From Phycisphaerae bacterium (GTDB lineage: Bacteria; Planctomycetota; Phycisphaerae; UBA1845), in the NCBI GenBank assembly GCA_029260135.1, contig JAJDDV010000029.1, positions 1-49,698 of the forward strand: a stretch of 49,698 nt of DNA. Reading direction: 5' to 3'. Made by a program: the position numbers and the translations under genes. Of this stretch, positions 9,860 to 19,310 are shown piece by piece. How positions within the stretch are numbered: position 1 is the stretch's first letter; each line of letters begins with the position of its first letter. The notes below the pieces were generated by a model. The model was not told the DNA's origin. It worked only from the letters and a program-made list of their open reading frames with translations, and did not search any database.

Positions 9860-10513
9860 TCATGGTCCCGAGCCCGCGCCGCCGGCGGTGAGGAGCTCGC
9901 GGAGCGAACGCAACGGCGACAGGGGTGTCGGCAGAACCTCCAGCTGTGTCACCAGCCAATCCGTTCCGGTGGCCGACGCCGCCACGTGTGACGCACCGGT
10001 GTCACTCTCGGCGCACCGAAAGCGTACCCGCCACCGCGTCCTCAACCAGTCGTAGAGGGCATCCGGCGAGCGAATTCGACACGTCGCGTCGAAAACAGCC
10101 ACCGCCGTTTCCGCGTCCGGTAATACCACCTCAAAACCAAAGAGACGCGGTTGGTCAACGCGATGCCGCGTCAGGACGTCGCGGACCCGGTCGAGAAGTT
10201 CGTCGCGAGAACGCCCCTCAACGTCGATGTCGGGAGCGAGATGGCGGGCGATGGCCTCAACGTCGCCATCGTCGACGAAGGCGGCGAGATCACGGCAAAG
10301 AACGATGATCTGCTCGCGGGGTGTCACAACCATGACGTTGAGGAAGAGGCATAGAGGGATCGCCGCGAACCCGATCCGGACGGCGCGGCCGGTGGGCCTT
10401 GTGCGCCGCCAGGACCACAGGCAGATGAGCACAAACTGAATCGCGATCAGGGTAAGGGCGACCAGCCAGATACTCTCACATAACAGGCCAACAAGGGTCA
10501 TCGCGGGGAGCAC
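9860..10513 (-). CDS. membrane-anchored NTF2/SnoaL-like hypothetical protein
   Basis: A 217-residue protein with two N-terminal membrane segments (about residues 8-34 and 47-66) followed by a soluble domain of about 145 residues. The soluble part begins TPREQIIVLCRDLAAFVDDGDVEAIARHLAPDIDVEG, read in pieces, which resembles the opening helix and first strand of NTF2-like (SnoaL/DUF4440-type) cone folds, then continues with alternating beta strands (FEVVLPDAETAVAVFDATCRI, WRVRFRCA). The start is GTG at 10513, with an ATG four codons later at 10501; no strong ribosome binding site favours either. It is followed on the same strand, with 31 bp between, by nothing but the dus gene upstream. Function unknown; the fold call is by resemblance. 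Confidence 0.65.
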   Translation of the reverse strand: MLPAMTLVGLLCESIWLVALTLIAIQFVLICLWSWRRTRPTGRAVRIGFAAIPLCLFLNVMVVTPREQIIVLCRDLAAFVDDGDVEAIARHLAPDIDVEGRSRDELLDRVRDVLTRHRVDQPRLFGFEVVLPDAETAVAVFDATCRIRSPDALYDWLRTRWRVRFRCAESDTGASHVAASATGTDWLVTQLEVLPTPLSPLRSLRELLTAGGAGSGP

Positions 10514-10544
10514 CGGCCGGCCTCGTTGGAAGTGTCACGGTCTG

Positions 10545-11594
10545 TCACAGGCTGGCTCCGGCGGCGACGAGATCGCCGTGGCCGTCCCTTCGCTTGACGG
10601 GAGGCCAGTCCTTGGTCGGGTCATACCAGGTGTCTAGTACGGCGTGGAGATCGTCGGCCGTCATCGCTTCGACGAACGCCCTTCGGACGTCCTTGGCGAG
10701 TGGATGATGTTCGACGTATTTGATGGCGAATTTTCGCATGAATCGTGCACCGTGGCGGTCGCCGTAGGCGGCGGCGACCTCGCGCCAGTGCTCGGCGATC
10801 GCATCGCCTTGGGCCTGAATGGTCGGCGGCGGCGGGAGCGGCTCGCCCCGCCAAAGGGCGCGACATTCCTCGAAGATCCAGGGGTTGCCGATGGCGCCGC
10901 GCGCGATCGTCACGCCGTCGACGCCGGTCTCGCGCATCATCGCGATGCAGGCGGTCGCACTGAAGAGATCGCCGCTGCCCAGGATCACGCGATCGCCGAC
11001 GCGTTGCTTGACCTCGGCGAGATAGCGCCAGTTGCTGGGGCCGACGTAGCGTTGGGTGACGGTGCGGGCGTGGACGGTGACGGCGGACACGCCGATGTCG
11101 AACGCGCCGTCGAGGATGGCGAAGAAGCTGTCACGCGCCTCGGCGGAGTCGTCGAAACCGCGTCGCATCTTCACGGTGACCGGATGGGTGGCGCCGACGG
11201 CGTCATAGACGCGTTGGACGATTTGCAGGGCTTCGTTGGGCGTTGAGAGCAGGAATCCGCCGCGACAGCGGCCCAGGACCTTCTTGACGGGGCAGCCGAA
11301 GTTGATGTCGATGATGTCGTATCCGGCGTCAGCCATCGCCTCGGCGGCGGGGGCGAAGTCATCCGGGTCGGCGCCCAGGAGCTGCCCCCCCACCGGATGG
11401 TCGTCGTCGGCAACTCTGAGGATCTTCTTGCTCTTTTTGCCGCGTTGGGTCACGAGGCGATCGAGGACGACTTCGTTGAGGGTGTAGGCTGCGCCGTACT
11501 TTCGGGCCATGCGCCGCATGGGGAGATCGCTGTATCCGCTGAGCGCGGCTTGGGCGAAGGGCACGTCGAACTGGTGGCGGCCTATGGTCAACAT
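10545..11594 (-). CDS. dus: tRNA-dihydrouridine synthase
   Basis: A 349-residue FMN-dependent TIM-barrel enzyme that reduces uridines in tRNA D-loops with NADPH. Visible motifs are QAALSGYSDLPMRRMARKYG at the N-terminus (residues about 14-33), the active-site INFGCPVKKV with the catalytic Cys, the VTVKMRRGF strand, the VHARTVTQRY strand, GSGDLFSA and GVTIARGAIGNPWIF (the FMN phosphate-binding end). The spacing and overall length match the DusB-like group. The usual KxGAGGALL after the catalytic Cys reads LGRCRGGFLL here, a small deviation. It starts with ATG at 11594. The downstream neighbour is the membrane NTF2-like protein, 31 bp away on the same strand. Confidence 0.92.
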   Translation of the reverse strand: MLTIGRHQFDVPFAQAALSGYSDLPMRRMARKYGAAYTLNEVVLDRLVTQRGKKSKKILRVADDDHPVGGQLLGADPDDFAPAAEAMADAGYDIIDINFGCPVKKVLGRCRGGFLLSTPNEALQIVQRVYDAVGATHPVTVKMRRGFDDSAEARDSFFAILDGAFDIGVSAVTVHARTVTQRYVGPSNWRYLAEVKQRVGDRVILGSGDLFSATACIAMMRETGVDGVTIARGAIGNPWIFEECRALWRGEPLPPPPTIQAQGDAIAEHWREVAAAYGDRHGARFMRKFAIKYVEHHPLAKDVRRAFVEAMTADDLHAVLDTWYDPTKDWPPVKRRDGHGDLVAAGASL

Positions 11595-12054
11595 GGTTGG
11601 TTGTACGGTGATTCTAGCGTTGTTTTGGGGTTGAGACCAAGGGGGGGGGCGTCAGTCGTCGGTGGTTGGCGATGCCGCCATCAGGCGTCAGCCAGAAAAG
11701 AAACGTCATTTGGCAGCAGTCGGGGCGTTTGGAGGAGTTTGCGGCTCGCCCGCAGTTGATGCCGTTCGATTCAAGGGGCAAAAGTCGTCAGTCGTCAGTC
11801 GTCAGTCGTCAGTCGTCAGAGAAAGCGTTCGGATGTTGGGACCAAGATCCTGCGGTGCTCACGGAGACAAGTGATATCCGGCGCCTATCATCGAGTCCTG
11901 CCGAGCCGGAGAGCTGGGTCCGGCGGGCCATCGACGGTGCGTCGGAGTCGGACGGCCGCACCGACTCGCGACAGATCGGTATCTCCGTCCGCCCGAGTCT
12001 TGCTGCGCCATCATCACGCACGCTCCGGGGCAAGCATCGCCGCCCACGTCGTGA
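11595..12054. other. intergenic region with a short tandem repeat
   Basis: 460 bp between the dus start and the kinase stop. It contains a G9 run at about 11641, a short tandem repeat (11783-11819) and nothing that looks coding. Confidence 0.5.
11783..11819. repeat. tandem 7-bp repeat (AGTCGTC)x5
   Basis: Five perfect head-to-tail copies of AGTCGTC followed by a partial AG. Isolated single copies of the same word occur near 11650. It lies in non-coding DNA, so it may vary in copy number between strains. Confidence 0.9.
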
Positions 12055-14304
12055 TCATTTGCTCTTAGGGTCCGTACCCGGCGGTCGATGTCCAGCGTCG
12101 ACGATCGGCGGGAGCGGACCGAGGTAGACTTCGCGCGGATCGGGCAGGTTCGATTGGTTGAGCTTATACAAATCACCTGTGGTCTGTGATCCGGAGATCG
12201 GGTGACCGAACTCGTCAAGTGTCCACCACATGCTTCCGCTCTTACCGTCGGACATGTCCAATGTATGAACGCCGAACTGAACAGATCGCCCCCGATCGTA
12301 CTTGGCGCTTGGTCGAACGAGGCCTCTTCGGGTCACGTTAAAGCGGTCCGACATCTGTGGCGGGAGAAGGCATTTGTACCAGGCCGGGCGTAGCGAATCG
12401 TCGCCCGGCTTCTCTGCGAGGTAGTTGTGGGCAATTAGTCCCTCTTCTAAGCGGATTGCGAAGACCACAGAGGGGTGCGGGCGACGTACCTCCGTGTGGC
12501 CGCGCTTTGGCCAATAGGCCGAGCCGTTGAAACCGGCGAGTGCCAACAGACGGACCTCACGCATCCAGTACATGCCTATTATTTGGGCGTCGACCCAGAC
12601 TTGGAACAACAAGTTGCCCTTTAAGTCGTACACTCGGAGCGCCGAGTGCGTGGTCACACCATGCTGATGAACGGTGACAATCTCAGTCCCAGTTCTCTCC
12701 GGAAACACGTCCTCTACAATGCCATTGGCGACGCAGAATTCCATTCCGGCGAATCCTCGTTCTAGCCTGATGGGCTCGGGAATGTCGTCGTCCTTGATAT
12801 GTCGTTCCCAAAGGGGACGGTCCAAATCTCCGTCGACATTGAACGCACAGAGCGAGTTGGGAAACGGCGTACTGCCGTGCGCATGCTGGAACCCGAGGAT
12901 AGCCAGACGTTTTTCTTCCGCTGCACCTCCTTGCTTCACGAGCTTGGCAAGAACTACCCGTCCATTCCGCACTTCGCCGGGGCGCCAGTTCTTGATGACT
13001 CGTCCGCTCAACGCATGCAATGTCGCTTCTCTGCCGTCATCACTGAGCCTGAGGTCCCATGCCCGAGAGTTGTAGAGTGACGTGGCGACTCGCGTAGCCG
13101 CCAGAACACTGACAGCGATGAGTAGACAGAGGACCGCTGTAGCCTGCGCCTGGTGGCGCGTGGCCCAACGGAGCAGGCGCGTAAGAACCGTTGGTGCCTT
13201 GGCCTCGATCGGTTCGCGCCGAAGAAAGCGATCAATCTCCTCTCCCAGTTCTGCGGCGGAGGCGTAGCGCTTCTCTCGATCCTTCTCCAACGCCTTGAGC
13301 ACAACGATCTCGATGTCACCGCGTAGCTTGCGATTGATCGTGCTGGGGCGATCCGGCGGTTGCTCACAGATCACTCGTGCTGCGGAGTGCAGCGCCCGGT
13401 TGCCCACGTCGTAGGGTGGTTGTCCTGTCAGAAGCTCGTACAGTACAACACCGAGCGCGTAGATATCGCTTCGGGTATCCAATCCCAGGGGGTCGGCTTC
13501 GCACTGCTCGGGAGACATGTACTGAATCGTTCCGATGAGCTGCCCGGCGTCGGTCTGTATCGTCGTGGCGGCTACATCTGAGTCCGTCGAACGGGCCACC
13601 CCGAAATCGATGATCTTCACCTGGGCGGACGAGTCGACGAGGATATTTCCCGGTTTGAGGTCACGGTGAATCACTCCCTTCTGATGACCATGCTGAACGG
13701 CATCACATACCTGCGTGAACAGTGCCAGCCTGTCTCGCATGCTCAGCCCCCGCTGCCGGGCGAAGCGCGTGATCGACACCGCATCCGGAACGCGTTCCAT
13801 GGCAAAGAACGGCAGAGGAAGGTCTCCAGCGCTTTCGTCTCGGAACGTCCCGGCTTCATAGATCTGGGCGATATTGCGATGAAGAAGTCGTGCCAGGATC
13901 TGCGATTCATGCTCGAATCGGCGAAGCGCGCTATCTGAAGCAATCCCTGCGCGAACCACCTTGAGCGCCACAATGCGCTTAGGGTTGTGCTGCTGGGCTT
14001 CGTAGACGGTCCCCATACCGCCCGAGCCAATCACGTTTCGGATCGTGTACGCTGCTATTCGCCGTCCGATCAGGTGGTCACCACTCTCCGATGTCGCCTT
14101 GGGCTTCGACCCTTCCGTCGATTCAGGCGCTCGCATGAAGTCCTCGGGCACGCGCGCGTTGTGGGCGAGGAGTGATTCAACTTCCGCGCGCAGCCTTGCG
14201 TCATCCGCACAAGCCTCGGAGACGTACGCCGATCGCTGATCTTCCGCAAGCTGAAGTGCGCGCTCGAAGATGGCGTGAATGCGCTCCTGGATGTTCGCGG
14301 TCAT
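12055..14304 (-). CDS. transmembrane Ser/Thr protein kinase (Hanks type)
   Basis: A 749-residue PknB-like kinase. An N-terminal helical region (residues 1-60, with the EVESLLAH motif common before kinase domains in these phyla) precedes the catalytic domain at about 84-360. Seen there are the Gly loop IGSGGMGTV (92-100), VALK (K115), HRDLKPGN (H213-N220), DFG (233-235) and SPEQ (264-267). A single membrane helix follows at about 388-408. The C-terminal 340 residues are extracytoplasmic and beta-rich, with no repeat family I can name; this would be the sensor part. The start codon overlaps the stop of the upstream ECF sigma gene by one base (TAATG), so the two are translationally coupled and probably act in one signalling pathway. 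Confidence 0.93.
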   Translation of the reverse strand: MTANIQERIHAIFERALQLAEDQRSAYVSEACADDARLRAEVESLLAHNARVPEDFMRAPESTEGSKPKATSESGDHLIGRRIAAYTIRNVIGSGGMGTVYEAQQHNPKRIVALKVVRAGIASDSALRRFEHESQILARLLHRNIAQIYEAGTFRDESAGDLPLPFFAMERVPDAVSITRFARQRGLSMRDRLALFTQVCDAVQHGHQKGVIHRDLKPGNILVDSSAQVKIIDFGVARSTDSDVAATTIQTDAGQLIGTIQYMSPEQCEADPLGLDTRSDIYALGVVLYELLTGQPPYDVGNRALHSAARVICEQPPDRPSTINRKLRGDIEIVVLKALEKDREKRYASAAELGEEIDRFLRREPIEAKAPTVLTRLLRWATRHQAQATAVLCLLIAVSVLAATRVATSLYNSRAWDLRLSDDGREATLHALSGRVIKNWRPGEVRNGRVVLAKLVKQGGAAEEKRLAILGFQHAHGSTPFPNSLCAFNVDGDLDRPLWERHIKDDDIPEPIRLERGFAGMEFCVANGIVEDVFPERTGTEIVTVHQHGVTTHSALRVYDLKGNLLFQVWVDAQIIGMYWMREVRLLALAGFNGSAYWPKRGHTEVRRPHPSVVFAIRLEEGLIAHNYLAEKPGDDSLRPAWYKCLLPPQMSDRFNVTRRGLVRPSAKYDRGRSVQFGVHTLDMSDGKSGSMWWTLDEFGHPISGSQTTGDLYKLNQSNLPDPREVYLGPLPPIVDAGHRPPGTDPKSK

Positions 14305-14897
14305 TACGGTTTCGGATTCTCGCGGATCGTGTCACCTTTTGACAGCTCTCGGTACAACCATGCCCGAGCAAGGCGCCAATCCGTCTGGACGGTTCTCTTC
14401 GAGAGACCCAGCGCCGCGGCGGTCTCCTCCTCCGTCAGGCCCGAGAAGTAGCGCAACATGACAATCCTTGCTTTGCGTGGGTCTTCTTCTTCCATCCGGT
14501 CGAGCATTTCGTGAACGGCGAGGACCTCCGCCGGATCCTGATCGAAGATCACCGGTTCCTCGACGACTCGCTCACGATCTCTCCCACCGCCGCGTTTGAG
14601 TCGCTTCCTCTTACGTGCGTCATCGATGCGAATTTGGCGCATGGCTTTCGCGGCGGCGGTGAAGAAATGTCCCCGGTTCGTCCATTTGGCGTCGCGTTCA
14701 CCAAAGAGGCGAAACCAGGCCTCGTGGACGAGTTCCGTGGGCTGCAACGTGCGCCCCTTCGCCTCCCCGGCCATCTGCTGCCGGGCGATGCCGCGCAGTT
14801 CCTTGTAGATGAAGGGCCAAAGCTGCGCCGCCGCAGGTTCGTCCCCCTCGGCCGCCGCGGCGAGTAAGCGGGTTATCTGTGGAGACGACTTCGCCAT
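14304..14897 (-). CDS. ECF-type RNA polymerase sigma factor (TIGR02999-like)
   Basis: The start used is ATG at 14897 (MAKSSPQITRLL), giving 197 residues, the usual size of this ECF family; longer in-frame extensions upstream lack family similarity. Region 2 is seen as AQLWPFIYKELRGIARQQM ... LQPTELVHEAWFRLFG, with the RRxxxAMRxIRIDDAR-type helix near residues 85-100. Region 4 is ILMLR-type 'ARIVMLRYFSGLTEEETA' followed by the helix-turn-helix LGLSKRTVQTDWRLARAWL. It ends in TAATG overlapping the kinase gene. In Planctomycetota and Acidobacteriota such sigma factors are often coupled to kinases; the kinase may control sigma activity, which is inference. No anti-sigma factor is visible here. 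Confidence 0.92.
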   Translation of the reverse strand: MAKSSPQITRLLAAAAEGDEPAAAQLWPFIYKELRGIARQQMAGEAKGRTLQPTELVHEAWFRLFGERDAKWTNRGHFFTAAAKAMRQIRIDDARKRKRLKRGGGRDRERVVEEPVIFDQDPAEVLAVHEMLDRMEEEDPRKARIVMLRYFSGLTEEETAAALGLSKRTVQTDWRLARAWLYRELSKGDTIRENPKP

Positions 14898-15208
14898 CGT
14901 TCCCCTCGTACGAAGATCCGGGCCTGGCGTCACGACAGGATAGCCGCTTCTCCCGTTCTTCTCAAGCTCGCCTCTCGCTCGAGCATCGACAGCAGGCGTA
15001 TGGCCTCCCGCTGCGACGACATCTGGAAAATGTCTGCGCTTCCCACTCCCACCTGTCGCACGTACTCGCATTGAATGCCGGGCCGTCGATTCCTGTCCGG
15101 GGCAACGCGGTAACGAGGCCTCACCGGAATCGGCGACCAGTCGAATGTAATCGACATTGATATCTGATGGTCTACACGCCAAGACCAGACCTTTTGGAGG
15201 TAAGAACC
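14898..15208. other. divergent intergenic region
   Basis: 311 bp between the leftward ECF sigma gene and the rightward kelch-protein gene, so it should hold both promoters. A clear ribosome binding site (GGAGG at 15196-15200) precedes the ATG at 15209. I could not pick out convincing -35/-10 pairs. Confidence 0.5.
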
Positions 15209-17770
15209 ATGTTGCGACAAGTGCAGTATGTTGGTCTCTTTTTCGTGTTGGCCGGTTTGCTCATCGCGCCTGCCAACGCCTTCGGACAGGATTATGTGAT
15301 CGAGTATAGCGAGGACTTCTCCTCCGATCCCGGGTGGACGACGGATCAGCCGGACAACTATTTCTGGGATTCTGGAACGCAGTCATATTACGCTGCGACC
15401 AGCAACTCAGGACCCTGCTACACGCCGAGTCGTTTTGCGTACAAACTGATTCAGTATGACGGCAATTCGCTACGGCTCGAGTTGGATTTTCAGCCCATCG
15501 ATCTTCAGTGGTCGGCGGGCGTGGCTTTCGGTCTGTTTGACAACAACCTCATGCTCTATGGGGCGTCGCCGCCGGCTACTCCTGATGCCCACTACCTGCA
15601 CATGCACCCGGGACGGTCGGACGCGGGCAGAACGATCGGCTTCTATGCCCGCGGTAACAATGGGGTGGCCCAGGCTCAGAACATTGGCTGGAACCTCATT
15701 GTGGATGGGACCTGGTATCGGAGTGTGATTGAGTACGATACGGTGACCGACACAGCCACTCTGACGATCACGGAGCGCGATAGTACGATGTATGTCGACA
15801 GCGTGCAGCTCACTGGGCTGGGCGGGCTTCCGCCGGATCTTGATTATCTAGGGTTTGCTCGTGACCCTGCCGGCGAATGCTGTTGCGGGGGGTCGTGCTC
15901 TGGCTACAGCTGTTCCAGCTTCGCGACGGCGTACGTGGATAACATTGACTTCAGCGAAGCCGCGCAGTGGACGACCGGGCCGGGGCTGAATGATCCTCGC
16001 CAGTATTTCGGTGCTGCAGTAGACGAAACCGGTAACATCTGGGCACTTGGCGGGTTCAATCGCACGGGGGGCTGCTGCTGCGGAACCGGGCCGGTACTTG
16101 ATAGCATTGAACGGCTTGTGTTCGACGGAACCACGTACCATGCGCAATGGGAGTTGATGCCCATTGTGATGCCGACGCCGCGTCTCGCCCACTCGGTCGT
16201 CATTCTTGGCGGGTCCTTCTATGTACTGGGCGGATATCCGGGGCTCGGCGAAACGCTCCCCCTTGCCCAGGTGGATCGGTACGACATCCTGTCAGGCAAC
16301 TGGAACAGCAGCTCTGTACCGCCGCTGCCTGAACCGACTTCTTTCGGGGCGGCCATCACTGACCCGCTCGGGCGGATTTGGACTATTGGCGGCTATTCTC
16401 AGGCTGGGTGGGAGAATGTTGCTGCAAGCGTCTGGATTTTCGATCCGGCTCAGCCCGAGGCCGGCTGGGTCATGGGACCTCCGCTGAATCAACCGAGGGT
16501 CCACTTCGCCTGCGCGCTCGACCTGGAGGGAAGGATCAATGTCATTGATGGCGCTACGGTCGGCGGCGTTCACGTCACGACGGTCGAACGGATCGATCCA
16601 TGCGGTTCGGGCTCATGGGCTATTCTGGACGAATCGCCGCCGGGACCCACAACTCTCGACGACGCGGCTGTCCTCGGCGCCGATGGTCATGTCTACTTGG
16701 CTGGAGGCTGGATCTCTCATCGCCATACCGACCGAGTTGTACGCTTGACCTCGGACAGCGATACGTGGGAGCCGTGGACTCCATTGACTCAGGCGAGAAA
16801 TGCGCACAACGTCGTCCTGGGTCGCGACGACCATATCTATGCCATCGGCGGCAGCATACCGGGCTGCAACTCGACCAGAAGCGTCGAGAAACTCTACATC
16901 GGGCCCCGCGTCTTCGACGACTGTAACCGCAACGGGATCAGTGACGCGGCCGACCTCGCTTGCGGCGCATCAACCGACTGCAACGGAAACAATGTCCCTG
17001 ATGAGTGCGACATGGCCAGCGGAGCAAGCGGCGACTGCAACGGCAACGGGACCCCCGACGAGTGCGAAACGTACTTGGTCGATGTGCCGGAGCCCGAGCC
17101 GACACCGATCGGCAAGAACCGTTTCATCTCGGTTGTTCCGACGGGCCCCGGGAAGCAGACGGCGCTGCGCGTCGTCTTCACAGACCTTCCTGCAGAGTAC
17201 GCCCTCTGGAACGGAAGATCGATGTGGGTCACCGACCCGAGGCCCGTCACGGAGCAAGGCGGTTCGGATGCTGATTCGCCACCACCGACCTTCACGGTCG
17301 CACACCTCTCCTGCCAGCAGGATTGCCGAGATTGGAGCGCGGTTGGACCGATCGACGTTTTCGGCGAAGCCATCGTCCCCGGTGCGCGGTATGACGTGCA
17401 GGCGATCGACTGCGGCTGCAATTCGGCGGATGAGAGGGCCTACTCCGCGCCGCTTGCTCTCTCGACCAGTGCGTACGGGGACGTCGTCGGTCCGTTCGAC
17501 AACGCGTCGTGTTCGTGGACGGCACCTGACAGTGTCGTAGGGATTCCCCTGGATACCGTCGCTGTCATAGGGAAGTTTCGAAATGAGCCGTGCGCGCCGC
17601 GGAAGGCTCGCGTGGATCTTATGGGCGTTCCACCCAATCCTTCCTGCATCGACCTGAAGGTCACCGTTGGTGACTACACGGCAACAATCGACGCGTTCCG
17701 TGGCATGCCCTATCCGTTCGCGCCCTCCGCCGCGGACCCCTGCGACGCACTTCCGTGTCCGAATCCGTAA
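15209..17770 (+). CDS. secreted kelch-repeat protein with shared C-terminal module
   Basis: Start ATG at 15209 is fixed by GGAGG eight bases upstream; an earlier in-frame ATG at 15167 lacks one. The first 27 residues are a signal peptide (LFFVLAGLLIAPANAFG). Residues about 30-250 look like a LamG/concanavalin-like beta-sandwich. From about 255 to 555 are kelch-type repeats (GNIWALGGF, SFYVLGGYPGL, GRIWTIGGYSQ, GHVYLAGGW, DHIYAIGGS), a beta-propeller. Then come three Asp/Asn-rich repeats of the DCNGNxxPDECD type (570-625). The last 218 residues (17114-17767), from KNRFISVVPT to MPYPFAP, match the C-terminal module of the proteins at 2813 and 43499. Several CCCG clusters suggest disulfides. Exported, with ligand or partner unknown. 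Confidence 0.88.
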   Translation: MLRQVQYVGLFFVLAGLLIAPANAFGQDYVIEYSEDFSSDPGWTTDQPDNYFWDSGTQSYYAATSNSGPCYTPSRFAYKLIQYDGNSLRLELDFQPIDLQWSAGVAFGLFDNNLMLYGASPPATPDAHYLHMHPGRSDAGRTIGFYARGNNGVAQAQNIGWNLIVDGTWYRSVIEYDTVTDTATLTITERDSTMYVDSVQLTGLGGLPPDLDYLGFARDPAGECCCGGSCSGYSCSSFATAYVDNIDFSEAAQWTTGPGLNDPRQYFGAAVDETGNIWALGGFNRTGGCCCGTGPVLDSIERLVFDGTTYHAQWELMPIVMPTPRLAHSVVILGGSFYVLGGYPGLGETLPLAQVDRYDILSGNWNSSSVPPLPEPTSFGAAITDPLGRIWTIGGYSQAGWENVAASVWIFDPAQPEAGWVMGPPLNQPRVHFACALDLEGRINVIDGATVGGVHVTTVERIDPCGSGSWAILDESPPGPTTLDDAAVLGADGHVYLAGGWISHRHTDRVVRLTSDSDTWEPWTPLTQARNAHNVVLGRDDHIYAIGGSIPGCNSTRSVEKLYIGPRVFDDCNRNGISDAADLACGASTDCNGNNVPDECDMASGASGDCNGNGTPDECETYLVDVPEPEPTPIGKNRFISVVPTGPGKQTALRVVFTDLPAEYALWNGRSMWVTDPRPVTEQGGSDADSPPPTFTVAHLSCQQDCRDWSAVGPIDVFGEAIVPGARYDVQAIDCGCNSADERAYSAPLALSTSAYGDVVGPFDNASCSWTAPDSVVGIPLDTVAVIGKFRNEPCAPRKARVDLMGVPPNPSCIDLKVTVGDYTATIDAFRGMPYPFAPSAADPCDALPCPNP

Positions 17771-18045
17771 TGCTGAAGTGTCTGTGGCGAGGCGGTAGAA
17801 CAACGAGACCGGTGCCATCTTCACCGGGCGGCGTCGCGTTGCGACGCCGATTCTCGTTTCGACAGGCTGTGCGATGTCGGGTACGGTATCCCGCAGGATC
17901 GCCGGGTGTCGGCGCGGGCGGCTCGGTTTGCGGCGGTGATCCTGGGAGAACCAGCGGAAGACCCGGGCAGAATCCTGTGCGTGGCTGGCGCACGCGCGGA
18001 GATCGGCGCGCGAACGTTTTGATGCGCCGTGCGAAGGGGACGACT

Positions 18046-19194
18046 ATGACGACGGAAACGCGCCGGGTATTTCTGGCCACGACATTGACGGCGACGTTGC
18101 ACACTGCTCGGTTGACCGTGCCATCGCATTCCCGGCGACCGCGTAGCGTTGCAGGCGCATGCGTCTTGGCGGCTGTCGCCATCTTGGCCGTGATCCCCTT
18201 GGGATGTTGCGGTGACGCCCTTTATGAACTCACGGCTGCGAAGCCCAAGGTCAGCCTCCCCAAGGACGAGGCTCCCCATTGCTTTGGAGGCGAATGGTGG
18301 TACTACACGGGGCGCGTCACGACGGAGGATGGTCGGGGCTTTGGCATCCAGGCCGTCGTATTCTACGTGCCCATTCTCCCGGCGCCCATCTCGGCGGAGG
18401 GGTGGGTGGCCCACTATGCCGTCGTGGACGAGACGGAGGGCACGTTCGCGTACGATCAATCCCTGTCGCTGGGGCGAGCTTTGGACGACGAACCGCCGCC
18501 CATTGGTTTCGAACTCAGTACTCCCCTCGTGCAATTGGCCGGGTCTGAAGGTCACGATCGCATTCATGCCGGCATGTCGAATGGGACGTACGGCGTAGCG
18601 CTGGAGTTGGAAGACGAGCGTGGGCCGGTGTTGCACGGCGACGACGGCTACATCTCTTATGGGTCGGACGGTTCGTCGTTCTACTACTCGCGTCCGAAGA
18701 TGAATGCCACGGGAACGCTTGTCATCGATGGCGAGGCGCGTCGCGTCACGGGGTCGTTCTGGTTCGATCGACAATGGGGCGTTTACCTCGTGAATCCTTG
18801 GCAGCAGTGGGATTGGTTCAGCGTACGTCTGGACGACGGGGCGAACATCATGCTATTCGTCTTCCCGGATGAAACGTCATCGCAGGCCGCAGGAACCTAC
18901 ATTCCGCCGGTCGGTGAACCCGTGACGCTCGCAGGGGACGATTTCGTCATCACGCCGACGAATTGGTGGACGAGCCCGCATACGGGCATTACGTACCCCG
19001 TCGCCTGGACCGTACAGCTCATACCGCAGGGATTGACGTTGGCCGTGACGGCGGTGAGTGAAGATCAGGAGCTGGATGCTCGGGCAAGCTCACTGAACAT
19101 CTACTGGGAAGGCCTTTGCACGGTGACAAGCGGTTCTCCCGGCGATCACGCGTCGGGCTCGGCGTACGTCGAGCTGGCGAACTACCCCCGGTGA
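18046..19194 (+). CDS. CrtC/AttH-like lipocalin-domain protein, probably exported
   Basis: About 382 residues from the ATG at 18046, which has AAGGGG seven bases upstream; longer frames back to 17755 are not supported. The N-terminus carries a hydrophobic stretch ending IPLGCC, so a lipoprotein signal is possible although the -3 residue is not ideal. The rest matches the tandem lipocalin fold of the CrtC/AttH family: GGEWWYYTGRVTTEDGRGFG near the start, an 'AHYAVVDE' strand, SFWFDRQWG in the middle and WDWFSVRLDDG. CrtC enzymes hydrate carotenoids, but many family members do other things. No carotenoid genes are nearby, so a precise function is not claimed. It converges with the FG-GAP genes. 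Confidence 0.8.
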   Translation: MTTETRRVFLATTLTATLHTARLTVPSHSRRPRSVAGACVLAAVAILAVIPLGCCGDALYELTAAKPKVSLPKDEAPHCFGGEWWYYTGRVTTEDGRGFGIQAVVFYVPILPAPISAEGWVAHYAVVDETEGTFAYDQSLSLGRALDDEPPPIGFELSTPLVQLAGSEGHDRIHAGMSNGTYGVALELEDERGPVLHGDDGYISYGSDGSSFYYSRPKMNATGTLVIDGEARRVTGSFWFDRQWGVYLVNPWQQWDWFSVRLDDGANIMLFVFPDETSSQAAGTYIPPVGEPVTLAGDDFVITPTNWWTSPHTGITYPVAWTVQLIPQGLTLAVTAVSEDQELDARASSLNIYWEGLCTVTSGSPGDHASGSAYVELANYPR

Positions 19195-19237
19195 CCGATT
19201 CCATTTCTCGAATGGGATGATGGCGTCTGTGCTTGTG

Positions 19238-19283
19238 GCGTCTCAGAACTCTCGGCGTTGGCGGGCGGCGATCCGTACTTGGG
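19238..19283 (-). pseudogene. fragment duplicating the 3' end of rpoN
   Basis: On the minus strand this stretch encodes KYG followed, after a 16-nt deletion relative to rpoN, by AARQRREF and a stop codon, the same C-terminus as the rpoN gene at 22340. Bases 19241-19269 match 22338-22366 at 27 of 29 positions. It is far too short to be a gene and lies just past the stop of the first FG-GAP gene. See findings for its interpretation as one border of an island. Confidence 0.75.
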
Positions 19284-19310
19284 AGAGTCGGGCCGAAGAG
19301 TCCAGGCGTT

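Noticed and set aside
11783..11819. Tandem repeat considered as a CRISPR array
   Set aside because: The units are 7 bp, without spacers, and no cas genes are in the window.
17755..18045. N-terminal extension of the CrtC-like gene back to 17755
   Set aside because: The extension is Arg/Gly-rich without a signal; a ribosome binding site (AAGGGG) supports the ATG at 18046.
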